Positions 1 to 6,800 of a DNA stretch of 26,964 bases are shown here, piece after piece (the first letter of the stretch is position 1; each line of letters opens with the position of its first letter). The notes below the pieces were generated by a model. It made no database searches, was not told the origin of the DNA, and saw nothing but the letters and a program-made list of their open reading frames with translations. The translations under genes and the position numbers were made by a program. The DNA comes from JANNMJ01 sp031426455. Lineage in GTDB: Bacteria; Bacteroidota; Bacteroidia; Cytophagales; Hymenobacteraceae. The stretch is from positions 1-26,964 of the forward strand of contig JANPLI010000096.1 of the NCBI GenBank assembly GCA_031426455.1. Direction: 5' to 3'.

Positions 1-447
1 CCGATGCGGCTGATTTCGCGCGTCGATCCTACGTCGGCGGGTACGTCGGTGTGGTGGTCGCTCGACTTGGGCAATGCGTATCTTGGTAAGGATGCTACGC
101 CGGTTCAATACCGTGAGGCCGAGAAGTTTATGAAGGATTTCGCCCGCCAGCTTTACCGCGACGATATTGCCCTTCAGGTGCTGGAGGCCGAGAAAGCCCT
201 CAAAGTTTCCCAGGACAACCACGTAGCCGTGATTCGGGAAGCCGACGAAACGAAGAAGATGATCGATAAAAACAAGGCCCGCAAGGCGGAAATCGAAGCC
301 CTGTTGGCGCAGAATCAGGCCGAAGTCATCCAGTACAATAACGCGCTTGATGACAACCGCAAAAAGCAGGAAGCTGCCCGGGCTGAAATCGTGGCGAAGC
401 GGGTGGCCTTGGAAGCCGTAAAAGATAAAGTCAATAAAATCGAGTAG
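1..447 (+). CDS. C-terminal part of a coiled-coil protein of unknown function (5' end outside window)
   Basis: The frame is open from the first base of the window, so the ATG at position 4 is probably internal and the gene starts further left. The visible 148 residues begin with a short globular stretch (SVWWSLDLGNAYLG, then QYREAEKFMKDFARQLYRD). They continue into a long charged, heptad-like helix rich in Lys, Glu, Ala and Gln (about residues 55-145), which predicts a coiled coil. No catalytic motif or membrane segment is visible in this part. The overall pattern, a small alpha/beta domain followed by a Lys/Glu-rich coiled coil, resembles uncharacterised exported proteins of Cytophagales, but I cannot assign a function. 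A strong intrinsic terminator follows 48 bases after the stop, so this is the last gene of its transcript. Confidence 0.75.
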   Translation, partial: PMRLISRVDPTSAGTSVWWSLDLGNAYLGKDATPVQYREAEKFMKDFARQLYRDDIALQVLEAEKALKVSQDNHVAVIREADETKKMIDKNKARKAEIEALLAQNQAEVIQYNNALDDNRKKQEAARAEIVAKRVALEAVKDKVNKIE

Positions 448-495
448 TCGCCTAGCTTAGGGTTTCTACTCAATTGTGCATCTGTCCATCTTTGG

Positions 496-537
496 CGCCC
501 GCCAGCTCTTCCCCAGAGCTGGCGGGCGTCCGTTTTT
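496..537 (+). terminator. Rho-independent terminator of the first gene
   Basis: A perfect 14-bp GC-rich stem (496-509 pairing with 515-528; left arm CGCCCGCCAGCTCT) closes a 5-base loop and is followed by TCCGTTTTT. On the opposite strand no T-run follows, so it should stop only plus-strand transcripts, not the converging aldehyde dehydrogenase gene. Confidence 0.9.
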
Positions 538-600
538 AGGCGGGTCGGCTTTAAGTTTCAAGCAGCGAGACAATCCGCTGATCAATGAACGAGTATCGTA

Positions 601-1986
601 TTAAGCGTTAAAAACCAGGGTTTTGCTGCTGGTAAACTCGCGGATGCCGAGGGCGCCTAGCTCGCGCCCGTAGCCGGAGCGCCCGCGCCCGCCAAAGGGT
701 AGTTCCGGCGCCGAAGCCGTCAGGCCATTCAGCGTCACGAAGCCGCAGCGTAGGGCACGGGCCACGCGTTCGGCGCGGGTCAGGTCGCGCCCCCAAACGG
801 TGCCGCCCAGTCCAAAGGTGGTGGCGTTGGCCAGGTGAATGGCGTCGGCTTCGTCGGCCGCAAGGAAAAGGGCGGCTACCGGCCCAAATAGTTCTTCAAG
901 GGCGGCGGGCGAATCGGGCGGAATATCCGTCAACACCATTGGCCGGAAGAAGCAGGAGTCAGGCGAGGGCTGTCCGCCATCCAGCAAGATTCGGGCACCG
1001 GCCTTGACGGTCGCCGCCACTTGGCGGGTAAGCTGCCGGGCCAAGTCGGGGCGGGCTAACGGGCCGTAGTCCAGGGTTTCCTCGTGAAGTGGCGCCAACG
1101 GATCGCCGCCGCTTGCCTGAGCGAGGTGTTGCACGAAAAGTGGCACAAATTCGTCGGCCACTTCGCGAGCAATAATAAAACGCTTGGCGGCAATGCAGCT
1201 CTGGCCCGCGTTGAGTAACCGGGCGCGGGCGGCGGTTTCAGCGGCCTTTGGTACATCCGCATCGGCTAGCACTACGAAGGCATCAGCGCCTCCCAATTCT
1301 AGCACGGCTTTTTTGAGGTGTTGCCCGGCAGCGGCGGCTACGGCCGCGCCCGCCCGCTCCGAGCCGGTAAGCGAGACGGCGGCCACGCGCGGATCGGCCA
1401 GTAGCCCGGTTACCGTTTCCGGTGCAATCCGCAGATCGGCGTAAAGGCCAGCTGGTAAGGTCTGGTGGCAGATCGCGGCCAGCGCGGCCGCGCATTGCGG
1501 GATATTGGGAGCGTGTTTGACCAGCACAGCGTTGCCAGCCAGCAGCGTCGGTACGGCAAACCGGATCACCTGCCAGAAGGGGAAATTCCAGGGCATTACC
1601 CCCAACACGACCCCCAGCGGTTCGTAAATCAATAATGCCCGATTCTGGGGTGTCGCCGCCGTCGTCAGGTTTTCATCAGCCAGCAGCGTGGCGGCGTGGC
1701 AGGCGAAGTAACGCGCCGTGGCCGCGCATTTTAGCACTTCGGCCCGGCCCTGCGGCAGCGGTTTGCCCATTTCCAGAGCGGCCAGTCGGGCCAGGGCGGG
1801 CGCCTGAGCCTCCAGCGCATCGGCTAGTGCCATTAGCGGCACAGCGCGGGCTTCGATGGGCAGCGCTCCCCAGTGCGCGGCGGCAGCGGTGGCCTGGGTT
1901 AACGTTTCGGCCAGCTGAGCGGCTGAATCAAACGGGAAATGGGCCAGTTCCTGGCCGGTAGCGGGGTTGCGAGTCTGAAAAGCCAT
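601..1986 (-). CDS. NAD(P)-dependent aldehyde dehydrogenase, succinate-semialdehyde dehydrogenase type (Sad/YneI-like)
   Basis: This 461-residue protein has the full set of aldehyde dehydrogenase landmarks: PWNFPFW with the oxyanion-hole Asn at about 134, the LTGSERAG cofactor loop near 205-212, the general base Glu230 in LELGG, the nucleophile Cys264 in NAGQSCIAAKRF, EELFGPVAAL, and the C-terminal LPFGGRGRSGYGRELG. The length and these sequences fit the roughly 460-residue Sad/YneI subgroup, which oxidises succinate semialdehyde to succinate; substrate specificity cannot be proven from motifs. There is no signal peptide, so it should be cytosolic. The ATG at 1986 gives the expected N-terminus (FQTRNPATGQEL). 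It diverges from the RskA-like gene across 147 bases, and no partner such as a GABA transaminase is in view. Confidence 0.9.
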   Translation of the reverse strand: MAFQTRNPATGQELAHFPFDSAAQLAETLTQATAAAAHWGALPIEARAVPLMALADALEAQAPALARLAALEMGKPLPQGRAEVLKCAATARYFACHAATLLADENLTTAATPQNRALLIYEPLGVVLGVMPWNFPFWQVIRFAVPTLLAGNAVLVKHAPNIPQCAAALAAICHQTLPAGLYADLRIAPETVTGLLADPRVAAVSLTGSERAGAAVAAAAGQHLKKAVLELGGADAFVVLADADVPKAAETAARARLLNAGQSCIAAKRFIIAREVADEFVPLFVQHLAQASGGDPLAPLHEETLDYGPLARPDLARQLTRQVAATVKAGARILLDGGQPSPDSCFFRPMVLTDIPPDSPAALEELFGPVAALFLAADEADAIHLANATTFGLGGTVWGRDLTRAERVARALRCGFVTLNGLTASAPELPFGGRGRSGYGRELGALGIREFTSSKTLVFNA

Positions 1987-2074
1987 TGATGGATGCGGAA
2001 TGGAGCGGTTGGGGAAAACGAGCCGGACATTGCCTGAATACGGTAGGAAAACGGAATCTGTGCGGCGCGCGGTG

Positions 2075-2082
2075 TACTTTCG
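2075..2082 (+). promoter_or_regulatory. Candidate -7 element of the RskA-like gene
   Basis: TACTTTCG differs from the Bacteroidota -7 consensus TAnnTTTG at one position and lies about 50 bases upstream of the ATG at 2134. I see no clear TTG -33 element at the expected distance, so support is weak. Confidence 0.35.
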
Positions 2083-2133
2083 TGGCCTGAATTTCCCTCT
2101 TTCTTAACGCCCCGTTCGCCGGCCTACTGACCG

Positions 2134-2688
2134 ATGCCCGAATTTGATGAAACCCCGGACCGTGCTTCGCGCCTTCCGCTGATCGTTGTAAGTATCCTGT
2201 TGTTATTGAGTGCGGTGGCCGCCTTTATGTTTTACGGCAACTGGCGCGATACCGAACGCCGCGCCCAGGCCGCGGAACTGGCATCGTCGGTTTATGAAAA
2301 AGATTCGTTTCGGGTCTCGAACCTGATCCAGAAAACGAAGGGCGACCGCGATGTGGTGGCTGACCCTGCCTACAAGCTCGTCGTGCTGCGGGGTAGTGGC
2401 AAAGCCGCTGGCGCGGTGGGGCTGCTATTCTACAATCCCGCTGCTCGCGATCTGTTTCTGGATATCCGGCGCCTTCCGGAAGCGCCTGCTGGCAAGCAAT
2501 ATCAGCTTTGGGGAATGGGTGCCGGTGCCCCCGGCGATGCCGGCGTGGTGAACACCGATAAACTCAACGAAGGACTGCTGAAAATGAATCCCGTGAATGG
2601 GGCTACGTCTTTCCTTCTGACGCTGGAACAGACCGGCGGCGCAGCAAACCCGACCACGGCGGAAACTTACCTGAGCGGGGCGCTGTAA
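2134..2688 (+). CDS. Membrane-anchored RskA-like anti-sigma factor domain protein
   Basis: The 184-residue protein has a 14-residue cytoplasmic tail, one transmembrane helix (about 15-35, LPLIVVSILLLLSAVAAFMFY region), a linker, and an extracytoplasmic domain from about 75 to 184. The domain contains the RskA/anti-sigma-K hallmarks LPEAPAGKQYQLWGM and SFLLTLEQTGGAANPTTAETYLSG. In classical RskA proteins a cytoplasmic zinc-binding anti-sigma domain precedes the helix. Here that part is missing and the tail is too short to hold a sigma factor, and no ECF sigma gene lies beside it. It may therefore be a stand-alone extracytoplasmic sensor domain or a subunit of a split anti-sigma system. It is monocistronic: its own terminator follows directly and it is flanked by minus-strand genes. 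Confidence 0.75.
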   Translation: MPEFDETPDRASRLPLIVVSILLLLSAVAAFMFYGNWRDTERRAQAAELASSVYEKDSFRVSNLIQKTKGDRDVVADPAYKLVVLRGSGKAAGAVGLLFYNPAARDLFLDIRRLPEAPAGKQYQLWGMGAGAPGDAGVVNTDKLNEGLLKMNPVNGATSFLLTLEQTGGAANPTTAETYLSGAL

Positions 2689-2715
2689 TAGCAGCCTACT
2701 AACTACTCTGCTTGA

Positions 2716-2754
2716 CTGCCCGTCCTGGCTTCGTGCCGGGGCGGGCAGTTTTTT
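2716..2754 (+). terminator. Rho-independent terminator after the RskA-like gene
   Basis: A 14-bp stem (2716-2729 with 2735-2748, two G-U pairs in RNA) closes the loop TTCGT and is followed by six T residues (2749-2754). It lies 28 bases after the stop codon at 2688. Confidence 0.88.
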
Positions 2755-2787
2755 ATATCAAGTTGTGTTGTGCGGTTCGGAGAAATC

Positions 2788-3489
2788 TTATACTCCCCGC
2801 GCCAGCGCCCATTGGGGCGTACCGGCCAGCGGGTCGTTTGCCTCACCCACAATCCGGAAACCCAAGCGGAGGGCCAGGGGCAGGGCACGGAGATTCGTCG
2901 TCTCGCAATAGCAGGGCGCATTGCCCACCTGCATCGCGGCCATCGTGGCGACCAGCAGGCTGCGGCCGGTATCAGTGCCGCGCGCGGCGGGATGTACGCC
3001 CAGGGCCAGTAACTCAAACGCGCCCGTCGTGCGTTCGCCCAGGTGGCGATGGCGACGGGCCTGCTGGGCGCGACGCAGTTCCACCAGTTGACGAATCGTG
3101 GCAATGGACAGGTGCCACGGCCCCAGCAGCGCCCCGGAGCGGAGCAGGCAGGTGGCGGAAGGCGCATCGGCGCCGGGCGGTAGCCACAGAGCCACTGCTG
3201 TGCGGTCGGGGTTGGTGTAAGCCCGACCCTGTTGCATCGCGTAGCGCACCAGTACCTGGCAAAACCACGCGCGCTGCGGGTCAGTAAGTAGCCGTTGCCA
3301 GAGCGGGTCGGCGGCGTAGGCCGTAGCCAGCAGATCAGCAGCCCAGGCAAGCTGCGCATCAGCCAGTCGCTGGGCGGGTTGCTGATGCGTTGGCAGGTCA
3401 GGACGGACCACTTTAGCAGTGGTCCGTCCCGGATCGGGCAAAGAGTAGGGCAGCCGATGGGCGGCTGGAGCGGAGAAAGACAGGGTCAT
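2788..3489 (-). CDS. GNAT-family N-acetyltransferase
   Basis: The 233-residue protein has the layout of a GCN5-related acetyltransferase. An N-terminal helix (about 43-60, DAQLAWAADLLATAYAADPLW) comes first. Beta-4 and the acetyl-CoA pyrophosphate loop follow (LLALGVHPAARGTDTGRSLL), and then CETTNLRALPLALRLGFRIVGE, a typical closing beta-strand/helix pair. In the loop the usual Q/R-G-x-G-x-G/A reads R-G-T-D-T-G, with Asp at the third conserved glycine. The first 40 residues are Pro/Ala-rich with no clear fold and are partly encoded by a perfect hairpin (3401-3429), so the start at 3489 is uncertain, although no other ATG is suitably placed. The acceptor substrate is unknown. The gene lies downstream of the gap next to the hybrid regulator and points the same way. 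Confidence 0.8.
   Translation of the reverse strand: MTLSFSAPAAHRLPYSLPDPGRTTAKVVRPDLPTHQQPAQRLADAQLAWAADLLATAYAADPLWQRLLTDPQRAWFCQVLVRYAMQQGRAYTNPDRTAVALWLPPGADAPSATCLLRSGALLGPWHLSIATIRQLVELRRAQQARRHRHLGERTTGAFELLALGVHPAARGTDTGRSLLVATMAAMQVGNAPCYCETTNLRALPLALRLGFRIVGEANDPLAGTPQWALARGV
3401..3429. repeat. Perfect 12-bp inverted repeat inside the 5' end of the GNAT gene
   Basis: GGACGGACCACT (3401-3412), a 5-base spacer, then AGTGGTCCGTCC (3418-3429): all 12 pairs match. No T-run follows on either strand, so it is not a standard terminator. It encodes the unstructured N-terminal residues GRTTAKVVRP. Confidence 0.8.
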
Positions 3490-3513
3490 AGCGCGGAAAG
3501 GCAGTTCAAACAG

Positions 3514-3576
3514 TCAGACCAGAAAAAGGAGAAGCGGCAGAATCAGGAGGGCTGGCAGGAGGCAGATGAGGCTCAT
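3514..3576 (-). CDS. Possible 20-residue hydrophobic membrane micropeptide
   Basis: An ATG at 3576 opens 20 codons ending with TGA at 3514-3516. The predicted peptide starts MSLICLLPALLILP and ends LLLFLV, with no charged residue, so it could form one membrane helix. It ends 24 bases before the GNAT start and would be co-transcribed with it. There is no Shine-Dalgarno sequence, but that is normal here. A frame this short can occur by chance, and C/T-rich DNA automatically encodes Leu/Pro/Ile-rich peptides, so this is speculative. Confidence 0.2.
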   Translation of the reverse strand: MSLICLLPALLILPLLLFLV

Positions 3577-3704
3577 ATAGTTTAGGCGAAGACACGGGAA
3601 GAACAGCGGCGACCGGCGTGAAAAACGCGGTGGTTAGGCCCGCTGAACCGGCACCGAAACCGGGGCCGTGAATTCGTTGCAAAGCACGGCAGCGCAGGGG
3701 CCTA

Positions 3705-3738
3705 AAGGCATTCACGCTGGTTGCGAAGGCATTCGCGC
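3705..3738. promoter_or_regulatory. Direct repeat with 21-bp spacing, candidate AraC-type operator
   Basis: AAGGCATTCACGC (3705-3717) recurs as AAGGCATTCGCGC (3726-3738): 12 of 13 bases match, exactly 21 bp apart, which is two helical turns. Direct half-sites at this spacing are typical of AraC-family binding. The neighbouring regulator carries an AraC output domain, and the repeat lies upstream of the micropeptide/GNAT transcription unit. The binding role is inferred. Confidence 0.35.
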
Positions 3739-3805
3739 ACGTGTCGGGGCTTGCGCGGCCGTTACAATTCCATTCGTTTTGGTGCCATTGGCCATCAACA
3801 GGCCC

Positions 3806-3831
3806 TTTTTGGGGTGGAAAACGCCCAAAAA
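3806..3831 (-). terminator. Weak hairpin directly after the hybrid regulator stop codon
   Basis: TTTTTGGG (3806-3813) pairs perfectly with CCCAAAAA (3824-3831) around a 10-base loop. It starts 5 bases past the stop of the minus-strand regulator. Most of the T-run is inside the stem, so termination efficiency is doubtful. Confidence 0.35.
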
Positions 3832-3835
3832 TCAC

Positions 3836-6800
3836 TCAGCCAGCCGATGTAGCTGGCGCCGATGCCACGGCCCGGCCAATCTCACTCGGAGGGTAGCCGA
3901 ATTGCCGGGAGAAGGCAGTGGAAAAATGCGCTGGCGAGTTGAAGCCTACGCGGTACGCGATCTCGGCCACAGTGCCCACGCGGCCCGCCAGCAGGGCGTG
4001 GGCGCGGTGGAGCCGGGTGAGGCGGATATAGTCGGACGCGGCCTGCCCGGTCAGGGCTTTGAGCTTGCGGTGGAGCTGCGTTCGACTCAGATTGACGGCC
4101 GACGCCAGGTCATCGACGCTGAATTCGCCGTCGTCGAGGTGCGCCTCGACAGCCGTTTCCACCCGGTGCAGAAAGGCTTGGTCCAGGGAAGGCAACCCGG
4201 CCACGGCGGCGGTGTGGCGCGCCAGCGGGTCGGTGGCTGCGGGCGGCATATCGGGCGTCGGAACCGGTTCGAAGAGCGGTTCCGCGGGTGCTTCAGCCAG
4301 AAACACGGCGTTGGGCGTCACAACCGTGTCGGGCGCGAACCGGATGCGGGCCAGTTGCCCCAGCCGCAGCAGGTTCTGCACCTGGGCGCGCAGCTCGCGC
4401 GGGTTGAAAGGTTTGGCGACGTAGGCATCCGCCCCACCTTCGAGGCCCGTGAGTCGGTCGTCGGCGCCGGAGCGGGCCGTCAGCAGCACGACCGGAATAT
4501 GACTCGTAGCGGGGGACGCCTTGAGGGCCCGGCACACGGCAAACCCATCCAGCGCGCCGGGCATCATCACGTCGCTCACGACCAGATCAGGTACTTCAGC
4601 CAGGGCCAGGGCCAGGCCGGTGGCGCCGTCCGGGGCGGTCAGCAGCTGGTAACCGGCGGGTGTCAGTACGTCGGCAATGAAGGCGCGGATGTCAGCATTG
4701 TCTTCGATGATGACAACGACAGGAGCTTCATTATCAGGCGCCGGGCGCTCGGATAGCGCTTCAATAGCGCGCGGCTGGTCCGGGGCGGATGCCGTCATTG
4801 CGGGTAGCGTGGCCGGTAGGTCAGGGGTGGCGATTGCCCGTTGGGCGTCGGCCAGCGGCAGACGGGGCAGGCGCACGGTGAAGGTGGTGCCCTGCCCAGG
4901 GGTGCTGGTCACGTCCACGCGTCCGCCGTGTAGGGCCGTCAGCTCGCGTACCAGCGCCAGGCCGATGCCCGTGCCGCTGCCTGCCTCCGGGAAGGCCGCC
5001 GTTGATTCGGGCACCTGATAGAAGCGGTCGAAGACGTGAGCCAGGTGTTCGGGGGCAATGCCGGGGCCGGAGTCGGTTACCTGGAGCAATACCTCGCCGG
5101 GGTGGGGTGGGGCTGCGTCGTGGGCTGTCAGGGTAAGCGTCACGGTGCCGCCAGTGGGCGTGAAACGTAGCGCATTGGCCAGCAGATTGGTCAGGATTTC
5201 TTCGAGCTTGGGCGGGTCGAAGCGCAGCGGCACGGGGCCATCGGGCAGCTCGGCCCGCAGGTGGATGCCGCGTGTCGTGGCCAGGTCGGCGAAGGTCAGC
5301 AGGATCTGCTGGACGAAGGCCGACGCTTCACCGGACACCGTTTGCAGGTGCAGGGCGCCAGCTTCGAGCTTGCTCAGGTCGAGCAGTTGTGTGATGAGCG
5401 TGAGCAGCTTACGCGCCTGCCGCAGCACAACCCCGCCCCGCGCGCGCACCGCTGCCGGGGCCGATTCGTCGGCCTCTACTTCTGCCGCTGGCCCCAGAAT
5501 CAGTGTCAACGGCGTCCGCAGTTCGTGCGAAACGTTGGTGAAGAAATCGGTCTTCACCCGGTCCAGCTCGCGCATATGGTGCAGTGCCTGGCGTTCGAGC
5601 TGCAAATCGGCGCGCAGCGCGGCGCGGGCCAGGGTGTAGGCGCGGGCCAGCCAGAGCGCCGCCGCGATGGTGATGGCATACAGCACGTAAGCCCACCAGG
5701 TGCGCCACCAGGGCGGGCGAATGGTGAAGGCGAAAGCGGCGGGGTGGGGGTTCCAGACGCCGTCCGGGTTGGCGGCACGGACCTCGAAACGGTAGGTGCC
5801 GGGCGGCAGGTTGGTGTAGGTGGCGGCCGTGGCAGCCAGCGGCCCGGCCCAGGCGGCATCGAAGCCGATCAGGCGATACTGGTAGCGCACCCGGTCGGGG
5901 TTGGCTAGCGATACACCCACGTAGTCGAACGTCAGGTGGTTCAGTCGGTAAGGTAGCGCCACGCCCGGCGCTAGGATGGTGTCGCGCAGAAAAAGGCGGA
6001 TTCCCAGCAGGCGGGTGCGGGGCGGCAGCCGGTTCGGGCGGGCCAGGGTGGGGTCGTAGTGCATCAGGCCATTCACGGTGCCCACCCAGAGGCCTCCGTC
6101 GGGTTCGAGTAGCACGGCGCCCTGGTTGGTTTCCTGCCCCCGGAAACCCTCGTCGCGGCCGTACGAGCGGCGTACCCGGCCCAGGCGGGCGTCGAAGAAA
6201 TCGAGGCCGTGGTTGGTGCCCACCCAGACTCCGCCAGCGGCCGTATCCGCCTGAATCAGAAAAGGATTTTGGGCGGAAAGGTGCGCTTGCGGGTACGCGT
6301 GCAGCCGCCCGGTGCGGGTATCGAAGCGCAGCAGCCCCTGCCCGATGGTGCCGAGCCAAAGTTGTCCGGCGGTGCCTTCGGAAAGCGACGACACGCTCAG
6401 GCGCCCGCGCTGCCCATCGACGCGTCGGAAGCAAACGGTACCGGCGCTGTCCAGGACCTGCACGAGGCCGTGGTTGTCGGAGCCGAGCCAGATGGCGCCG
6501 CGCCGGTCGCAGTACGTGCGCCAGATCGTGCCCTGCGCCAGCCGGTTGCCGGGCACTGGATTCAGCCCGTTCAGCCCGAACTGCTGCGCCCGCAGGGTGG
6601 CGCCGTCCAGCACGGTCAGGCCGTTGGCGTAGGACCCGATCCAGAGGCGCCCGCGCCGGTCTTCGGCAAACGACAGGATATGGCCCCCGGCGAGGCTCGG
6701 TACACCGGTCAGCTCGTGCCAGCGGCCAGCGGCATCACCCGTCGTTTCGCACCACGCCACGCCGCCGCGCCGCGAACCGAGCCAGATGCGCCCGCGCGAG

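Larger units (their letters stand above)
3490..3835. other. 346-bp gene-poor gap between the hybrid regulator and the GNAT gene
   Basis: No convincing conserved gene lies here. It holds a hairpin just after the regulator stop (3806-3831), a 13-bp direct repeat at 21-bp spacing (3705-3738), and a very short hydrophobic reading frame (3514-3576). A 109-codon minus-strand frame spans most of it, but its product has no recognisable domain. Confidence 0.6.

Noticed and set aside
3506..3835. 109-codon minus-strand frame in the gap next to the hybrid regulator
   Set aside because: No conserved-looking motif, biased composition, and it overlaps repeats and hairpins.
3668..4756. Long plus-strand open frame (362 codons) opposite the hybrid regulator
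   Set aside because: Antisense shadow in high-GC DNA; product is Arg/Gly/Gln-rich with no domain, while the minus strand encodes receiver and AraC domains.
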